A stretch of 6,967 bases of DNA from assembly GCA_030064795.1 (NCBI GenBank), contig JASJEI010000364.1, forward strand, positions 1 to 6,967, in the 5' to 3' direction. Within the stretch, counting starts at the first letter, position 1; the number at the start of each line of letters is the position of its first letter. Of the stretch, positions 1-6,226 are shown one piece after another. The DNA comes from Pleurocapsa sp. MO_226.B13. Lineage in GTDB: Bacteria; Cyanobacteriota; Cyanobacteriia; Cyanobacteriales; Xenococcaceae. Under the pieces are notes generated by a model. That model saw nothing but the letters and a program-made list of their open reading frames with translations, was not told where the DNA came from and did no database searches. The position numbers and the translations under genes were made by a program.

Positions 1-189
1 ACAGTTCTCTCCCAAGACCTCTCTTTGAGTCGATCTATTAATTAAAATAGCGATACATTTGATAAATCCTAATCATCTGCGTAACTGGTTTGCCCACTGC
101 TGCTACTGTCCCATATAAACCTGCAAACCGCTGTATATTCTTAGGATAAGAGGCTATCAGTTCGATGTTCCAGACGGTCGGTATTTATT
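1..189. other. Gene-free left edge
   Basis: No intact gene can be supported here. The plus-strand frame of arfB is closed by a TAG at 142-144, so arfB cannot start earlier than that. On the minus strand one frame stays open from about 186 down to a TAA at 40-38 and reads like the C-terminus of a protein (Gly/Ala-rich, then an aromatic and basic tail), but it has no upstream start and may be a decayed fragment or chance. I see no clear promoter or Shine-Dalgarno sequence for arfB. Confidence 0.5.
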
Positions 190-606
190 TTGTTAAAAAT
201 TTCAGAGCAAGTTAATATTCCCAGTAGTGAAATCGATCTCAAAGCCGTTCGTTCGACTGGAGCAGGCGGACAAAATGTAAACAAAGTAGCTACGGCGATC
301 CATTTACGTTTTGACACTTTAGCTTCCTCGCTTCCTAGTCGTTATAAGGAAAAGCTGTTGAAATTAAATGATTCGAGAATCTCAACCGATGGCGTTATCG
401 TAATCAAAGCACAGCAGTTTCGTACTCAGCAGCAAAATAGAGAAGATGCTTTAAAGCGACTAAAAAATCTCATTAAAAGCGTATTGATTCCCAAGAAGAA
501 GCGACTTGTAACTAAACCGACTAAAGAAGCAAAGAGAAGACGGTTGGACAATAAAGCTAAGCGAAGTCAATTAAAGGCATCGAGAAGAAAGGTTGATTAT
601 GATTAA
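190..606 (+). CDS. arfB: Peptidyl-tRNA hydrolase ArfB (YaeJ-type ribosome rescue factor)
   Basis: ArfB enters the empty A site of ribosomes stalled on mRNAs that lack a stop codon and hydrolyses the peptidyl-tRNA, as a backup to tmRNA trans-translation. The 138-aa product has the catalytic GAGGQ loop at residues 24-28 followed by NVNK, the same placement as in E. coli YaeJ, where the Gln is also residue 28. The conserved stretches AIHLRFD (36-42), SSLP (46-49) and DGVIVIKAQ (67-75) follow. The Lys/Arg-rich tail (about 101-135) corresponds to the segment that threads into the mRNA entry channel. It has no codon-recognition domain, which separates it from RF1 and RF2. The start is a TTG at 190-192; the frame has no ATG upstream, and TTG makes the protein collinear with E. 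coli from residue 1. The stop abuts the ATG of the next gene, so the two may be cotranscribed. No good Shine-Dalgarno sequence is visible. Confidence 0.93.
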   Translation: MLKISEQVNIPSSEIDLKAVRSTGAGGQNVNKVATAIHLRFDTLASSLPSRYKEKLLKLNDSRISTDGVIVIKAQQFRTQQQNREDALKRLKNLIKSVLIPKKKRLVTKPTKEAKRRRLDNKAKRSQLKASRRKVDYD

Positions 607-1030
607 ATGAGTTTAAAAAATCAATGTATGAAAATTCCTGATTGCGATCGCTGTGTTCTCTATGCCCGTACCCCATATGTTGTCTGCACCGTTCACCCTC
701 AAGGCGTTGACACTGACAAATGTATAGACTTTAGACCAGACAAAGACGCAGACATGGAAAAACAATGGAGTCCTCAAGGCTATAGCTGGTATGGTGATGA
801 ACTTATTCCCGATCGCCCTTCTCGTTACAGCCCCTCAGAACAAATCCAAATCTTAGACACTCATCCTTTCTTCACGCTTTGTTTGTCCTCAATGCAGACA
901 TGAGTTTGATAAAGATAATCTCCCAGTCCACTTTGATTGTCCTAACTGTCCTAAAGGATACCGCTACGCATATGATTTTATTGATGATTCAGAAAGCGCG
1001 ATCGCTTATTCGTCAATAGGTAAAGCATAG
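607..1030 (+). pseudogene. Small Cys-rich cyanobacterial protein with a frameshifted zinc ribbon
   Basis: The uninterrupted frame covers 607-903 (98 aa). It begins MSLKNQC and has Cys at residues 7, 13, 16, 27 and 39, including CDRC (13-16), VCTVHPQG and CIDF. I recall this as a conserved cyanobacterial family of unknown function. The last eight residues after HPFFT (residue 90, ending at 876) do not look native. In the +1 frame from about 875 to a TAG at 1028-1030 the sequence reads FVCPQC, then VHFDCPNC, two CPxC knuckles of a zinc ribbon that fit as the natural continuation. One extra base, or two missing, near 876-884 explains this. Directly after CPNC, that frame runs into a 26-bp repeat (948-973) also present in the receptor gene, and then IDDS, which may be the displaced original C-terminus. 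Two lesions favour a pseudogene, but a sequencing error at the frameshift is possible. The extended frame overlaps the end of the opposing gene by 25 bases. Confidence 0.65.
948..973 (+). repeat. Dispersed 26-bp repeat, copy A
   Basis: This stretch, with core CCTAAAGGATACCGCT followed by ACGCATAT, matches 2631-2656 at 25 of 26 positions; the one difference is A instead of T at the nineteenth base. It starts on the last codon of the second CPxC knuckle of the frameshifted zinc-ribbon gene and encodes an extra PKGYRYAY-like segment there. It resembles the short dispersed repeats that many cyanobacterial genomes carry, but membership in a known family cannot be confirmed here. Confidence 0.6.
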
Positions 1031-1989
1031 TAAGCAATACCTTCAGATATAAAGTCGGGTAAAGTAGCCTCTACATTATCTCTTTCTGCTACTGAGGGAG
1101 TATAAAAATGCGCTCCTGTAACGGTGTTGAAAAAACGATAAATCGGAATTGTACCTTCTTCTTCAGTAGGATAAGCGAAAAATGCTTCTCCTTCAAAACT
1201 AAAGTTATCTAACTCTTGAGTGACATCTCGTTCTGCTTCTGAGATTGTGTATAGATGTGCTCCTGTGTCTTGGTTGAAAAAACGATATACAGGAGAAGGT
1301 TCTGGATTTCCAGTTAAAGGATCTACGCTTTCATAAGAAGCTCCTTCAAAACTAAAATTGGGTAACTCCAAAACTGCATCTCGTTCTATTTCATTACCAG
1401 TGTAGAAATGAACGTTTATATTATTGTTGAAGAAGCGATATACAACATTACTGGATATATCTTCATTTATATTGCTAGTAGAAGCATCAATACGAGCATC
1501 ACCAATATCTGCGCCAGTCAGGCTGGCAGAACCTAAAGCATCTGCCAGTTCAGGAGCAACTAATAAGTCTGCTTCAGAAATAATTAGACCTTCGTCAGTA
1601 GTGATGTTTCCTGGTGCGCTAACATCGAATAAAATTTCTAAATCTAGAGCATCTTCGGTAGTGTCAGACACAAATAAACCGCTAGCGGTATTGGATACTC
1701 TCGAAGCATCAAAACCAATTGAAAAATTGCCGACGGTTACGGGAGCATCATTTAAGTTAAGAGTAACCGTACCAGAATGCTCGATCGTTCCATCTACAGG
1801 TGTAAAAGGTTCGCTTTCAAAACTAAAATCTGTATCTTCAATAATTAGAAAACCTAATTGAAATTCTTCAGAAAAGGCTTCGCCATCGGTGTTTGCACTG
1901 ACTAAAGTGATTCCTGCTGCTAATTCTAATAAGGGTAAGTCCAGAGAAACGCTAGTAGTTCCTGATTCAACTATGGAGATTTGAGCCAT
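1006..1989 (-). CDS. Beta-rich protein with three C-terminal DUF5648-type repeats
   Basis: This 327-aa acidic protein has two parts. Residues 1-170 are a beta-rich region (SVSLDLPLLELAAG, then GTIEHSGTVTLNL, NFSIGFD, ASGLFVSDT, ILFDVSAP) resembling the N-terminal halves of cyanobacterial putative secreted proteins; I cannot assign a function. Residues 184-324 hold three repeats starting at about 184, 235 and 284. Each has YRFFN, a few residues, H(F/L)YT, then an ER(D) pair, a hydrophobic F and EG with an aromatic. This pattern fits DUF5648, found in bacterial extracellular enzymes and adhesin-like proteins. The first 20 residues contain no cationic, hydrophobic signal peptide, so any export would have to be non-classical (for example type I); that is inference. 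The ATG at 1989 is preceded by only a weak AGG about 10 nt upstream. The gene is flanked by an opposing pseudogene and a repeat-rich intergenic region, and its neighbours do not indicate a role. Confidence 0.8.
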   Translation of the reverse strand: MAQISIVESGTTSVSLDLPLLELAAGITLVSANTDGEAFSEEFQLGFLIIEDTDFSFESEPFTPVDGTIEHSGTVTLNLNDAPVTVGNFSIGFDASRVSNTASGLFVSDTTEDALDLEILFDVSAPGNITTDEGLIISEADLLVAPELADALGSASLTGADIGDARIDASTSNINEDISSNVVYRFFNNNINVHFYTGNEIERDAVLELPNFSFEGASYESVDPLTGNPEPSPVYRFFNQDTGAHLYTISEAERDVTQELDNFSFEGEAFFAYPTEEEGTIPIYRFFNTVTGAHFYTPSVAERDNVEATLPDFISEGIAYYALPIDE

Positions 1990-2095
1990 TACTATAACCT
2001 AGTCCAGTAAAAATTTATTTATCGATTACTAGTTCTATTTTAGTAGCACTTGTTACTTCACAAACCAATATTAGATATTCTCAAATTTTATTTAC

Positions 2096-2190
2096 AATTA
2101 GGACTTACGCAAAAAGCATTTTGAGAGGTGGTTAGCTTTGCTAACACTGGTGCAAAGTACCCGCGCCTCTGCAACGACGATCCGTGCGGG
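2096..2190. repeat. Repeat-like hairpin block (possible MITE or IS-end remnant)
   Basis: The block contains a perfect short hairpin GTTAGC-TTT-GCTAAC (2131-2145) and a second stem CCCGCGC (2160-2166) against GTGCGGG (2184-2190) that pairs over 7 bp if one G-U is allowed. It opens with TTAGGACTTACGCA. Its base composition is more GC-rich than the AT-rich DNA on either side. No transposase and no matching terminal inverted repeats or target duplications are visible, so the mobile origin is inference. Confidence 0.4.
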
Positions 2191-2327
2191 TCATTGTCTG
2201 TAATTACGCCATCTTTACCAAAGAACAGCCCCAAACCTGGAAAAGCTTGATAAAAAGGTTCAATATAATCGTAAATCTCATCTTCATGAGGACGCAGGAA
2301 ATCCAAATGTTTCCAGTTACGAACCTT
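2182..2327 (-). pseudogene. Possible decayed gene fragment, family not recognised
   Basis: Read on the minus strand, a frame open after a TAG near 2328 gives KVRNWKHLDFLRPHEDEIY, then YIEPFYQAFPGLGLFF and GKDGVITDNDPH, before entering the repeat-like block at about 2190. The content reads like a soluble protein with ordinary codon choice. It has no ATG, only an in-frame TTG at 2304-2306, and its downstream end is fused to repeat sequence. I do not recognise the family. It may be the broken end of a lost gene or a chance open frame. Confidence 0.25.
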
Positions 2328-2364
2328 CTATTTCCGTCAAGTATGTATAAATTTTTTATAGCTT

Positions 2365-2396
2365 ATTAATGTTGTCGGGATGATATCCTCATTAAT
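2365..2396. promoter_or_regulatory. Inverted repeat just upstream of the receptor start
   Basis: Arms ATTAATG (2365-2371) and CATTAAT (2390-2396) enclose a nested GGAT-GAT-ATCC dyad (2378-2388). The element ends 6 bases before the ATG at 2403, where a repressor site or a translation-blocking RNA hairpin would be plausible for an iron-regulated receptor. It does not match the classical Fur box well. The outer arms are AT-rich, so chance is not excluded. Confidence 0.35.
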
Positions 2397-2436
2397 CTAA
2401 ATATGAAAAAACTAAAAAAACTAAATATGAAAAAAC
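2397..2436 (+). repeat. 24-bp offset direct repeat covering two candidate receptor starts
   Basis: CTAAATATGAAAAAAC occurs identically at 2397-2412 and 2421-2436, 24 bases apart. Each copy contains an ATG (2403 and 2427) in the same frame, so the receptor N-terminus reads MKKLKKLN followed by MKKQSIRN. This looks like a tandem duplication of the translation-initiation region or slippage in A-rich DNA. Confidence 0.75.
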
Positions 2437-5069
2437 AGAGTATCAGGAATCATAAATTGAATTTGGTTAAAGATAGTGTTTTACTCGCTCAATTAAGCTC
2501 ATTAATATTTTTTGTTACTATTAATCCCGCTGCCGCTGAATCGATAAAGAATAACTCGCAAATAACAGAAGCAAAGTTTATTCGAGATACTTTCTCGCGC
2601 TACAAAGTCTCTAGTTCAGCAAAAGATTTAGTCCTAAAGGATACCGCTTCGCATATTGCGCAGAATAATCTTACTTCTATAACTGGTGTAAAGGTCGACC
2701 GAACTGATAAAGGATTAGAAGTAACTTTAACCACCAAAGGAAAAAGATTAGTTCCGCTAATCTTTCCAGAAGGCAATAATTTGGTAATCGATATTCTGGA
2801 TGCAACTTTAACACCCGCTATTAAAAACGGTTTTGCCAAAACTAATCCCGCCCCAGGAATTAAGCAACTCAGGCTGACAAAGCTAGATGAAAGTAGTGTT
2901 CGTTTGACCATTGCAGGCGAAACACAAACACCAAGTGCAGAAATAATATCATCTGTGCCAAATTCAGTGGTGTTAAAGATTGTCCCGACAAGCACAGCAC
3001 AAACTGAAATAGATGAGACGATTGAAATTATCGTCACAGATAAAGCAGAGGATAATTATTATCTACCCGATGCTAGCACGGCAACACGAACTAATACACC
3101 TTTGCGAGATATTCCTCAATCAGTTCAGATCGTGCCCCAACAGGTAATTGAAGATCGCCAAGCAATATCGCTAGAAGAAATTGCAACCAACAGCAGCGGA
3201 GTAATATTTTCTGGTAATAATCTCGGTCGTGGTGCGGATATTGCAATTCGAGGTTTTAATCGTAGTGCTATTCTCCGAGATGGCTTTAGAGTATACAATC
3301 GCGCCGCTCAGGGAATACCAGAAACAGCTAACTTAGAGCGAGTAGAGATTCTCAAAGGACCTGCTTCTGCTGTGTTTGGTGAAAGCGAACCTGGCGGACT
3401 AATCAATCTTGTTTCTAAGCAGCCTTTATCCGAACCTTTTTATAATTTGCAGCTTCAACTAGGAAATGATAGTTTGGTGCGATTTCCCGCCGATTTGTCT
3501 GGTCCTTTGACTGAATCTGCTAACCTAAACTATCGACTCAATACACTATACCAATCCGAAGAGGGCTTTCGCGACTTCGACAACGGTTTTGAACGTTTTT
3601 TTGTTGCTCCAACTTTAGCTTGGCAAATTTCTGACAACACCGATCTGTCTTTCAATCTCGAATACACTCACGAAACCAGACCTGTCGATTCTGGTACGGC
3701 ATCGATTGACGGTAAACCTGCTGACATCCCCCGTGAAAGAATTCTTAACAATCCCAGCGATAAGGGGGAAAGAGAATTTATTAACACTGGCTATACTTTC
3801 GAGCATCGTTTTAATGAAGATTGGAAAATTAGAAATGCCTTTCGCTATATCTCCAATAATTACGATACCAATGATGATACTTTGGCTATACCTTTTCTAA
3901 TTGACGAAAACACGGGTATTGTAACCAGTACTTTTGTTCAAGAAGAGCGAGCGGAAGACAGCTTTACTTTATATACCAATGTAGAAGGTAATTTTGCCAC
4001 GGGAAAAATCGAACACAATCTTTTATTTGGCATAGATCTAAACCACAGTCAAACCGACTTAAACACTAGATTCGATCCCTTTCCTTTAAATTCTTCCAAT
4101 CCCAATTTGACATCTATTAATATCTTCAATCCAGATTACGACGCGTTTATTTCCCCTGACGCTGAAGACATTGACTTTTTTAATAATGATGATGTTACTA
4201 ATGACCGTCTGGGAATTTATCTTCAAGATAAGATAGATTTGTTAGACAATCTAATTTTATTGGCAGGGTTGCGTTATGACACATTTGACCAAACCACCAC
4301 CAATAATTTAAACAATACCGAAGTCTCTCAAGATAGTGATGCTCTTACCCCTCGCATTGGCATTGTCTATCAGCCGATTGAAGCTATTTCTCTTTATACC
4401 AACTATAGTGAATCCTTTAATCCGCAGCCTTTCTTATACAATCGCTCGGCTGATGGCAGTTTACTCGAACCAGAATCAGGAGCAGGATTTGAAGTTGGAG
4501 TCAAAGCTGAAATTGTTCCCAATCGTCTTGCAGCTACTGTTGCTTATTTTGATATCACTAGAGAAAACGTGGCGACTGAAGATAGATTTAATCCTTTTGC
4601 TGCTGTGGTTGTTGGAGAACAGCAAAGCCAGGGTATAGAATTCGATCTGACTGGAGAGATTCAGCCTGGATGGAATATTATTGCTTCCTATGCTTATATT
4701 GATTCGGAAATAACCGAAGATAATAATCCCGATCTGATTGGCAGTCGTTTTCCCAATATTCCCGAAAACAGCGCTAGTTTATGGACAACTTATGAAATTC
4801 AACAGGGCGATTTAAAAGGTTTGGGTTTAGGGATAGGGTTCAACTACGTTGGTGAAAGACAAGGCGGTTTGCCAAATAGCTTTGAGGTAGATAGCTATTT
4901 TCTCACTAATGCAGCACTTTTTTATAATCGTCGAAATTGGCAACTGCGTCTAAACTGCGACAATCTGTTTGACGTAAATTATATTGAGGCTGCCGATACT
5001 AGCTCAGTTCGGAATATTTATGTTGGCAGACCTTTTGTAGTAAGAGGTTCGGTTTCTGTGCAGCTTTGA
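2403..5069 (+). CDS. AMIN-domain TonB-dependent siderophore-type receptor
   Basis: This is an outer-membrane 22-strand barrel transporter that would import a ferric siderophore using energy from TonB-ExbB-ExbD. Order of parts in the 888 aa: signal peptide with a basic N-terminus, hydrophobic stretch about 26-42 and likely cleavage after AAA at residue 45; an AMIN domain at about 91-195; a TonB-box-like EIIVTD at 208-213; the plug at about 225-340 with DIPQSVQIVP, IAIRGFNR (280-287), LERVEILKGP (311-320) and GGLINLVSK; then the barrel, with NLFD at 854-857 and a C-terminal beta strand ending in Leu instead of the common Phe or Trp. Plug spacing fits the siderophore-receptor family; the ligand is unknown. 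AMIN may anchor to peptidoglycan or the cell envelope. Start is ATG 2403 or, after a 24-bp tandem duplication, ATG 2427; neither has a clear Shine-Dalgarno. Residues 77-85 are encoded by a dispersed repeat. The gene converges on exbD. Confidence 0.92.
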   Translation: MKKLKKLNMKKQSIRNHKLNLVKDSVLLAQLSSLIFFVTINPAAAESIKNNSQITEAKFIRDTFSRYKVSSSAKDLVLKDTASHIAQNNLTSITGVKVDRTDKGLEVTLTTKGKRLVPLIFPEGNNLVIDILDATLTPAIKNGFAKTNPAPGIKQLRLTKLDESSVRLTIAGETQTPSAEIISSVPNSVVLKIVPTSTAQTEIDETIEIIVTDKAEDNYYLPDASTATRTNTPLRDIPQSVQIVPQQVIEDRQAISLEEIATNSSGVIFSGNNLGRGADIAIRGFNRSAILRDGFRVYNRAAQGIPETANLERVEILKGPASAVFGESEPGGLINLVSKQPLSEPFYNLQLQLGNDSLVRFPADLSGPLTESANLNYRLNTLYQSEEGFRDFDNGFERFFVAPTLAWQISDNTDLSFNLEYTHETRPVDSGTASIDGKPADIPRERILNNPSDKGEREFINTGYTFEHRFNEDWKIRNAFRYISNNYDTNDDTLAIPFLIDENTGIVTSTFVQEERAEDSFTLYTNVEGNFATGKIEHNLLFGIDLNHSQTDLNTRFDPFPLNSSNPNLTSINIFNPDYDAFISPDAEDIDFFNNDDVTNDRLGIYLQDKIDLLDNLILLAGLRYDTFDQTTTNNLNNTEVSQDSDALTPRIGIVYQPIEAISLYTNYSESFNPQPFLYNRSADGSLLEPESGAGFEVGVKAEIVPNRLAATVAYFDITRENVATEDRFNPFAAVVVGEQQSQGIEFDLTGEIQPGWNIIASYAYIDSEITEDNNPDLIGSRFPNIPENSASLWTTYEIQQGDLKGLGLGIGFNYVGERQGGLPNSFEVDSYFLTNAALFYNRRNWQLRLNCDNLFDVNYIEAADTSSVRNIYVGRPFVVRGSVSVQL
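2631..2656 (+). repeat. Dispersed 26-bp repeat, copy B, in frame inside the receptor gene
   Basis: This copy differs from 948-973 at one base. It encodes VLKDTASHI (receptor residues 77-85) in the linker between the signal peptide and the AMIN domain, without breaking the frame. A CGCA-TAT-TGCG dyad spans its right edge (2650-2660). A flexible linker is where an inserted repeat would be tolerated. Confidence 0.6.
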
Positions 5070-5193
5070 TGTTCAGTCTTTCTAGGGGCGACGCATTGAA
5101 ATCCTAAAACCCAGACAGAAAAAGGGCTTGAGGCGATAATCGATCGAGTTGGCATTTTTAATAATAGTTTTTGGTAATTGCTAAAATTGCTGT
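5070..5193. other. Convergent intergenic region between receptor and exbD
   Basis: This 124-base gap lies between two genes that end toward each other, so a bidirectional terminator would be expected. The best candidate is an imperfect stem, CCTAAAACCC (5103-5112) against GGGCTTGAGG (5124-5133), with 8 of 10 pairs and an 11-base loop. It lacks an immediate T run on the plus strand; runs of five Ts (5155-5159, 5168-5172) lie further on. I do not call a firm terminator. Confidence 0.35.
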
Positions 5194-5595
5194 TTACTCT
5201 TTATCTACTGCGATCGCCATTTTTGCCCCTGGAACTTGGCGCAAGCGATCCATTACCTTAACCACAATGCCGTGTTCGACCTTAGTATCGGCATTGATAA
5301 TTACTACGGATTCAGAATTAGGCTCGATTTTTTCCGTCAGTGCAGCCTTTAAATTATCTAGTTCAATTGGCTGACGATCTAAAAACATTTTGCCGTCGGG
5401 TTCGATAGTAATATTTAGCTGTACAGAATGTTTGACTTGGGCAGTTTGTGCCGAGGGTAAATCTACGGGTAATCCTTGCGATCGCGTTAGGAACAACGAA
5501 GAGATAATAAAAAACGCCAGAATAGAAAAGATTACGTCTATCATCGGCAGGATGTTAATCTCAAAGGTATCTTCTGCCTCATTTATAGGTCGCAT
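5194..5595 (-). CDS. exbD: ExbD, proton-channel subunit of the TonB energy transducer
   Basis: ExbD forms the dimeric core within the ExbB pentamer in the plasma membrane and passes proton-motive force to TonB. The 133-aa product has a short cytoplasmic N-terminus, one membrane helix (about 14-36) with LPMIDVIFSIL, where Asp20 matches the essential channel aspartate (Asp25 in E. coli), and a periplasmic domain of about 45-130 including LPSA, the IEPDG turn and ADTKVEHG. The length is close to E. coli ExbD (141 aa). ATG 5595 lies 17 bases inside the end of exbB and is preceded by a strong Shine-Dalgarno AAGGAGG (complement of 5604-5610) 8 bases away, which fixes the start. TolR is a close paralogue, but no tol genes are seen and a TonB gene is divergent next door, which favours ExbD. 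Confidence 0.93.
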   Translation of the reverse strand: MRPINEAEDTFEINILPMIDVIFSILAFFIISSLFLTRSQGLPVDLPSAQTAQVKHSVQLNITIEPDGKMFLDRQPIELDNLKAALTEKIEPNSESVVIINADTKVEHGIVVKVMDRLRQVPGAKMAIAVDKE

Positions 5596-6226
5596 TTTCT
5601 CTACCTCCTTGATGATAACGACGATTGAGCAGTTCTAGTTGACCGCCTAGTTCTTGAATAAGCGCTAGTTCCCTTAGATATAAACCTCGAAAAGTATTGG
5701 CGAACAGTAAGGTGAAGAGCGCCACAACCAATCCCATAACTGTAGAAACCAAAGCTTCGCTTAGCCCTCCTGTAACCTCAGTAGTGTTGCCAGCAGCAGC
5801 ATTACCCAAATCCATTGCCGAAAAAGACTGAATCAAACCTAAAATCGTACCGAGTAATCCTAACAACGGCGAAGCGGTAATAATTGTTTGAAACCAAGTA
5901 CCAAACTTCCTTAAAACGGGGATTTCAGCCTGTACCGCACTATCTAACGCTAAACGAAACTCATCGGGTGTCGGTTCTTCCAGCTCGATTGCTTCTAGGA
6001 AAATCCGTGCAATAGGTAGTTGAGCATTCTGCTTTAACTTAGAAATTGCTGCAAAGCGATCGCTTCTATATAAAGACAATACTTCCTTAACAATACGACG
6101 TTGTTTGCTCTTGACCCGCGACCAAAAAATTATCCGCTCAATGATTAGGGCGGTCGCCAGTAGCGAAAATCCCAGTAACGGAATACTAACTATTCCCCCT
6201 GCCGTCCATAAACTATTAATTGGCAT
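5579..6226 (-). CDS. exbB: ExbB, MotA/TolQ/ExbB-family proton channel protein
   Basis: ExbB is the pentameric plasma-membrane scaffold that, with ExbD, uses the proton gradient to energise TonB. The 215-aa product has three predicted membrane helices, at about 10-35, 112-136 and 156-180. A long cytoplasmic segment lies between the first and second. The signature ITASPLLGLLGTILGLI spans 116-132, and EALVSTVMGLVVAL at 157-170 is the third-helix motif. Thr127 and Thr162 sit where the pore-lining threonines of E. coli ExbB are. It is first in a two-gene unit with exbD; its last codons carry the exbD Shine-Dalgarno, encoding QGG, which suggests coupled translation. ATG 6226 is the first start and leaves a normal N-terminus; the upstream AT-rich DNA has no good Shine-Dalgarno. 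TolQ is the alternative, disfavoured by the neighbouring tonB and siderophore-type receptor. Confidence 0.93.
   Translation of the reverse strand: MPINSLWTAGGIVSIPLLGFSLLATALIIERIIFWSRVKSKQRRIVKEVLSLYRSDRFAAISKLKQNAQLPIARIFLEAIELEEPTPDEFRLALDSAVQAEIPVLRKFGTWFQTIITASPLLGLLGTILGLIQSFSAMDLGNAAAGNTTEVTGGLSEALVSTVMGLVVALFTLLFANTFRGLYLRELALIQELGGQLELLNRRYHQGGRENATYK
5604..5610 (-). promoter_or_regulatory. Ribosome binding site of exbD inside exbB
   Basis: On the minus strand this reads AAGGAGG, the strongest Shine-Dalgarno in the window, 8 bases before the exbD ATG. It decides the exbD start and lies within the exbB coding sequence. Confidence 0.8.

Larger units (their letters stand above)
1990..2402. 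other. Divergent intergenic region with repeat-like block and possible gene remnant
   Basis: This 413-base gap separates the minus-strand DUF5648 gene from the plus-strand receptor and must contain both promoters. 1990-2090 is AT-rich with no clear promoter. From about 2096 a block begins with TTAGGACTTACGCA, a sequence I associate with noncoding repeats and IS ends in cyanobacteria, and runs to about 2190 with two hairpins. 2182-2327 is an open minus-strand frame with protein-like content. 2340-2402 is AT-rich and ends in an inverted repeat just before the receptor. A TATAAA at 2346-2351 could be a -10 box, but no good -35 sits 16-18 bases upstream. Confidence 0.5.

Noticed and set aside
1424..1861. 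Plus-strand 145-codon open frame
   Set aside because: It lies wholly opposite the DUF5648-repeat gene, whose repeats are clearly protein-level; the plus frame shows no motif.
2600..3037. Minus-strand 145-codon open frame under the AMIN region
   Set aside because: Antisense to a well-supported AMIN and TonB-box coding segment; no recognisable domain.
4336..4638. Plus-strand 100-codon Leu-rich open frame inside the receptor barrel
   Set aside because: Out-of-frame reading of the receptor gene; the hydrophobicity comes from the frame shift and no family is evident.
5103..5133. Rho-independent terminator after the receptor
   Set aside because: The stem has two mismatches and a long loop, and no T run follows directly.
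5390..5638. Plus-strand 82-codon open frame opposite exbD
   Set aside because: Shadow of exbD, which has the channel Asp motif and a strong ribosome site.
5870..5880. 11-base reverse match (GCGAAGCGGTA) to the core of the dispersed repeat
   Set aside because: It encodes the conserved ITAS motif of ExbB, so the match is explained by protein conservation and is too short to count as a third copy.
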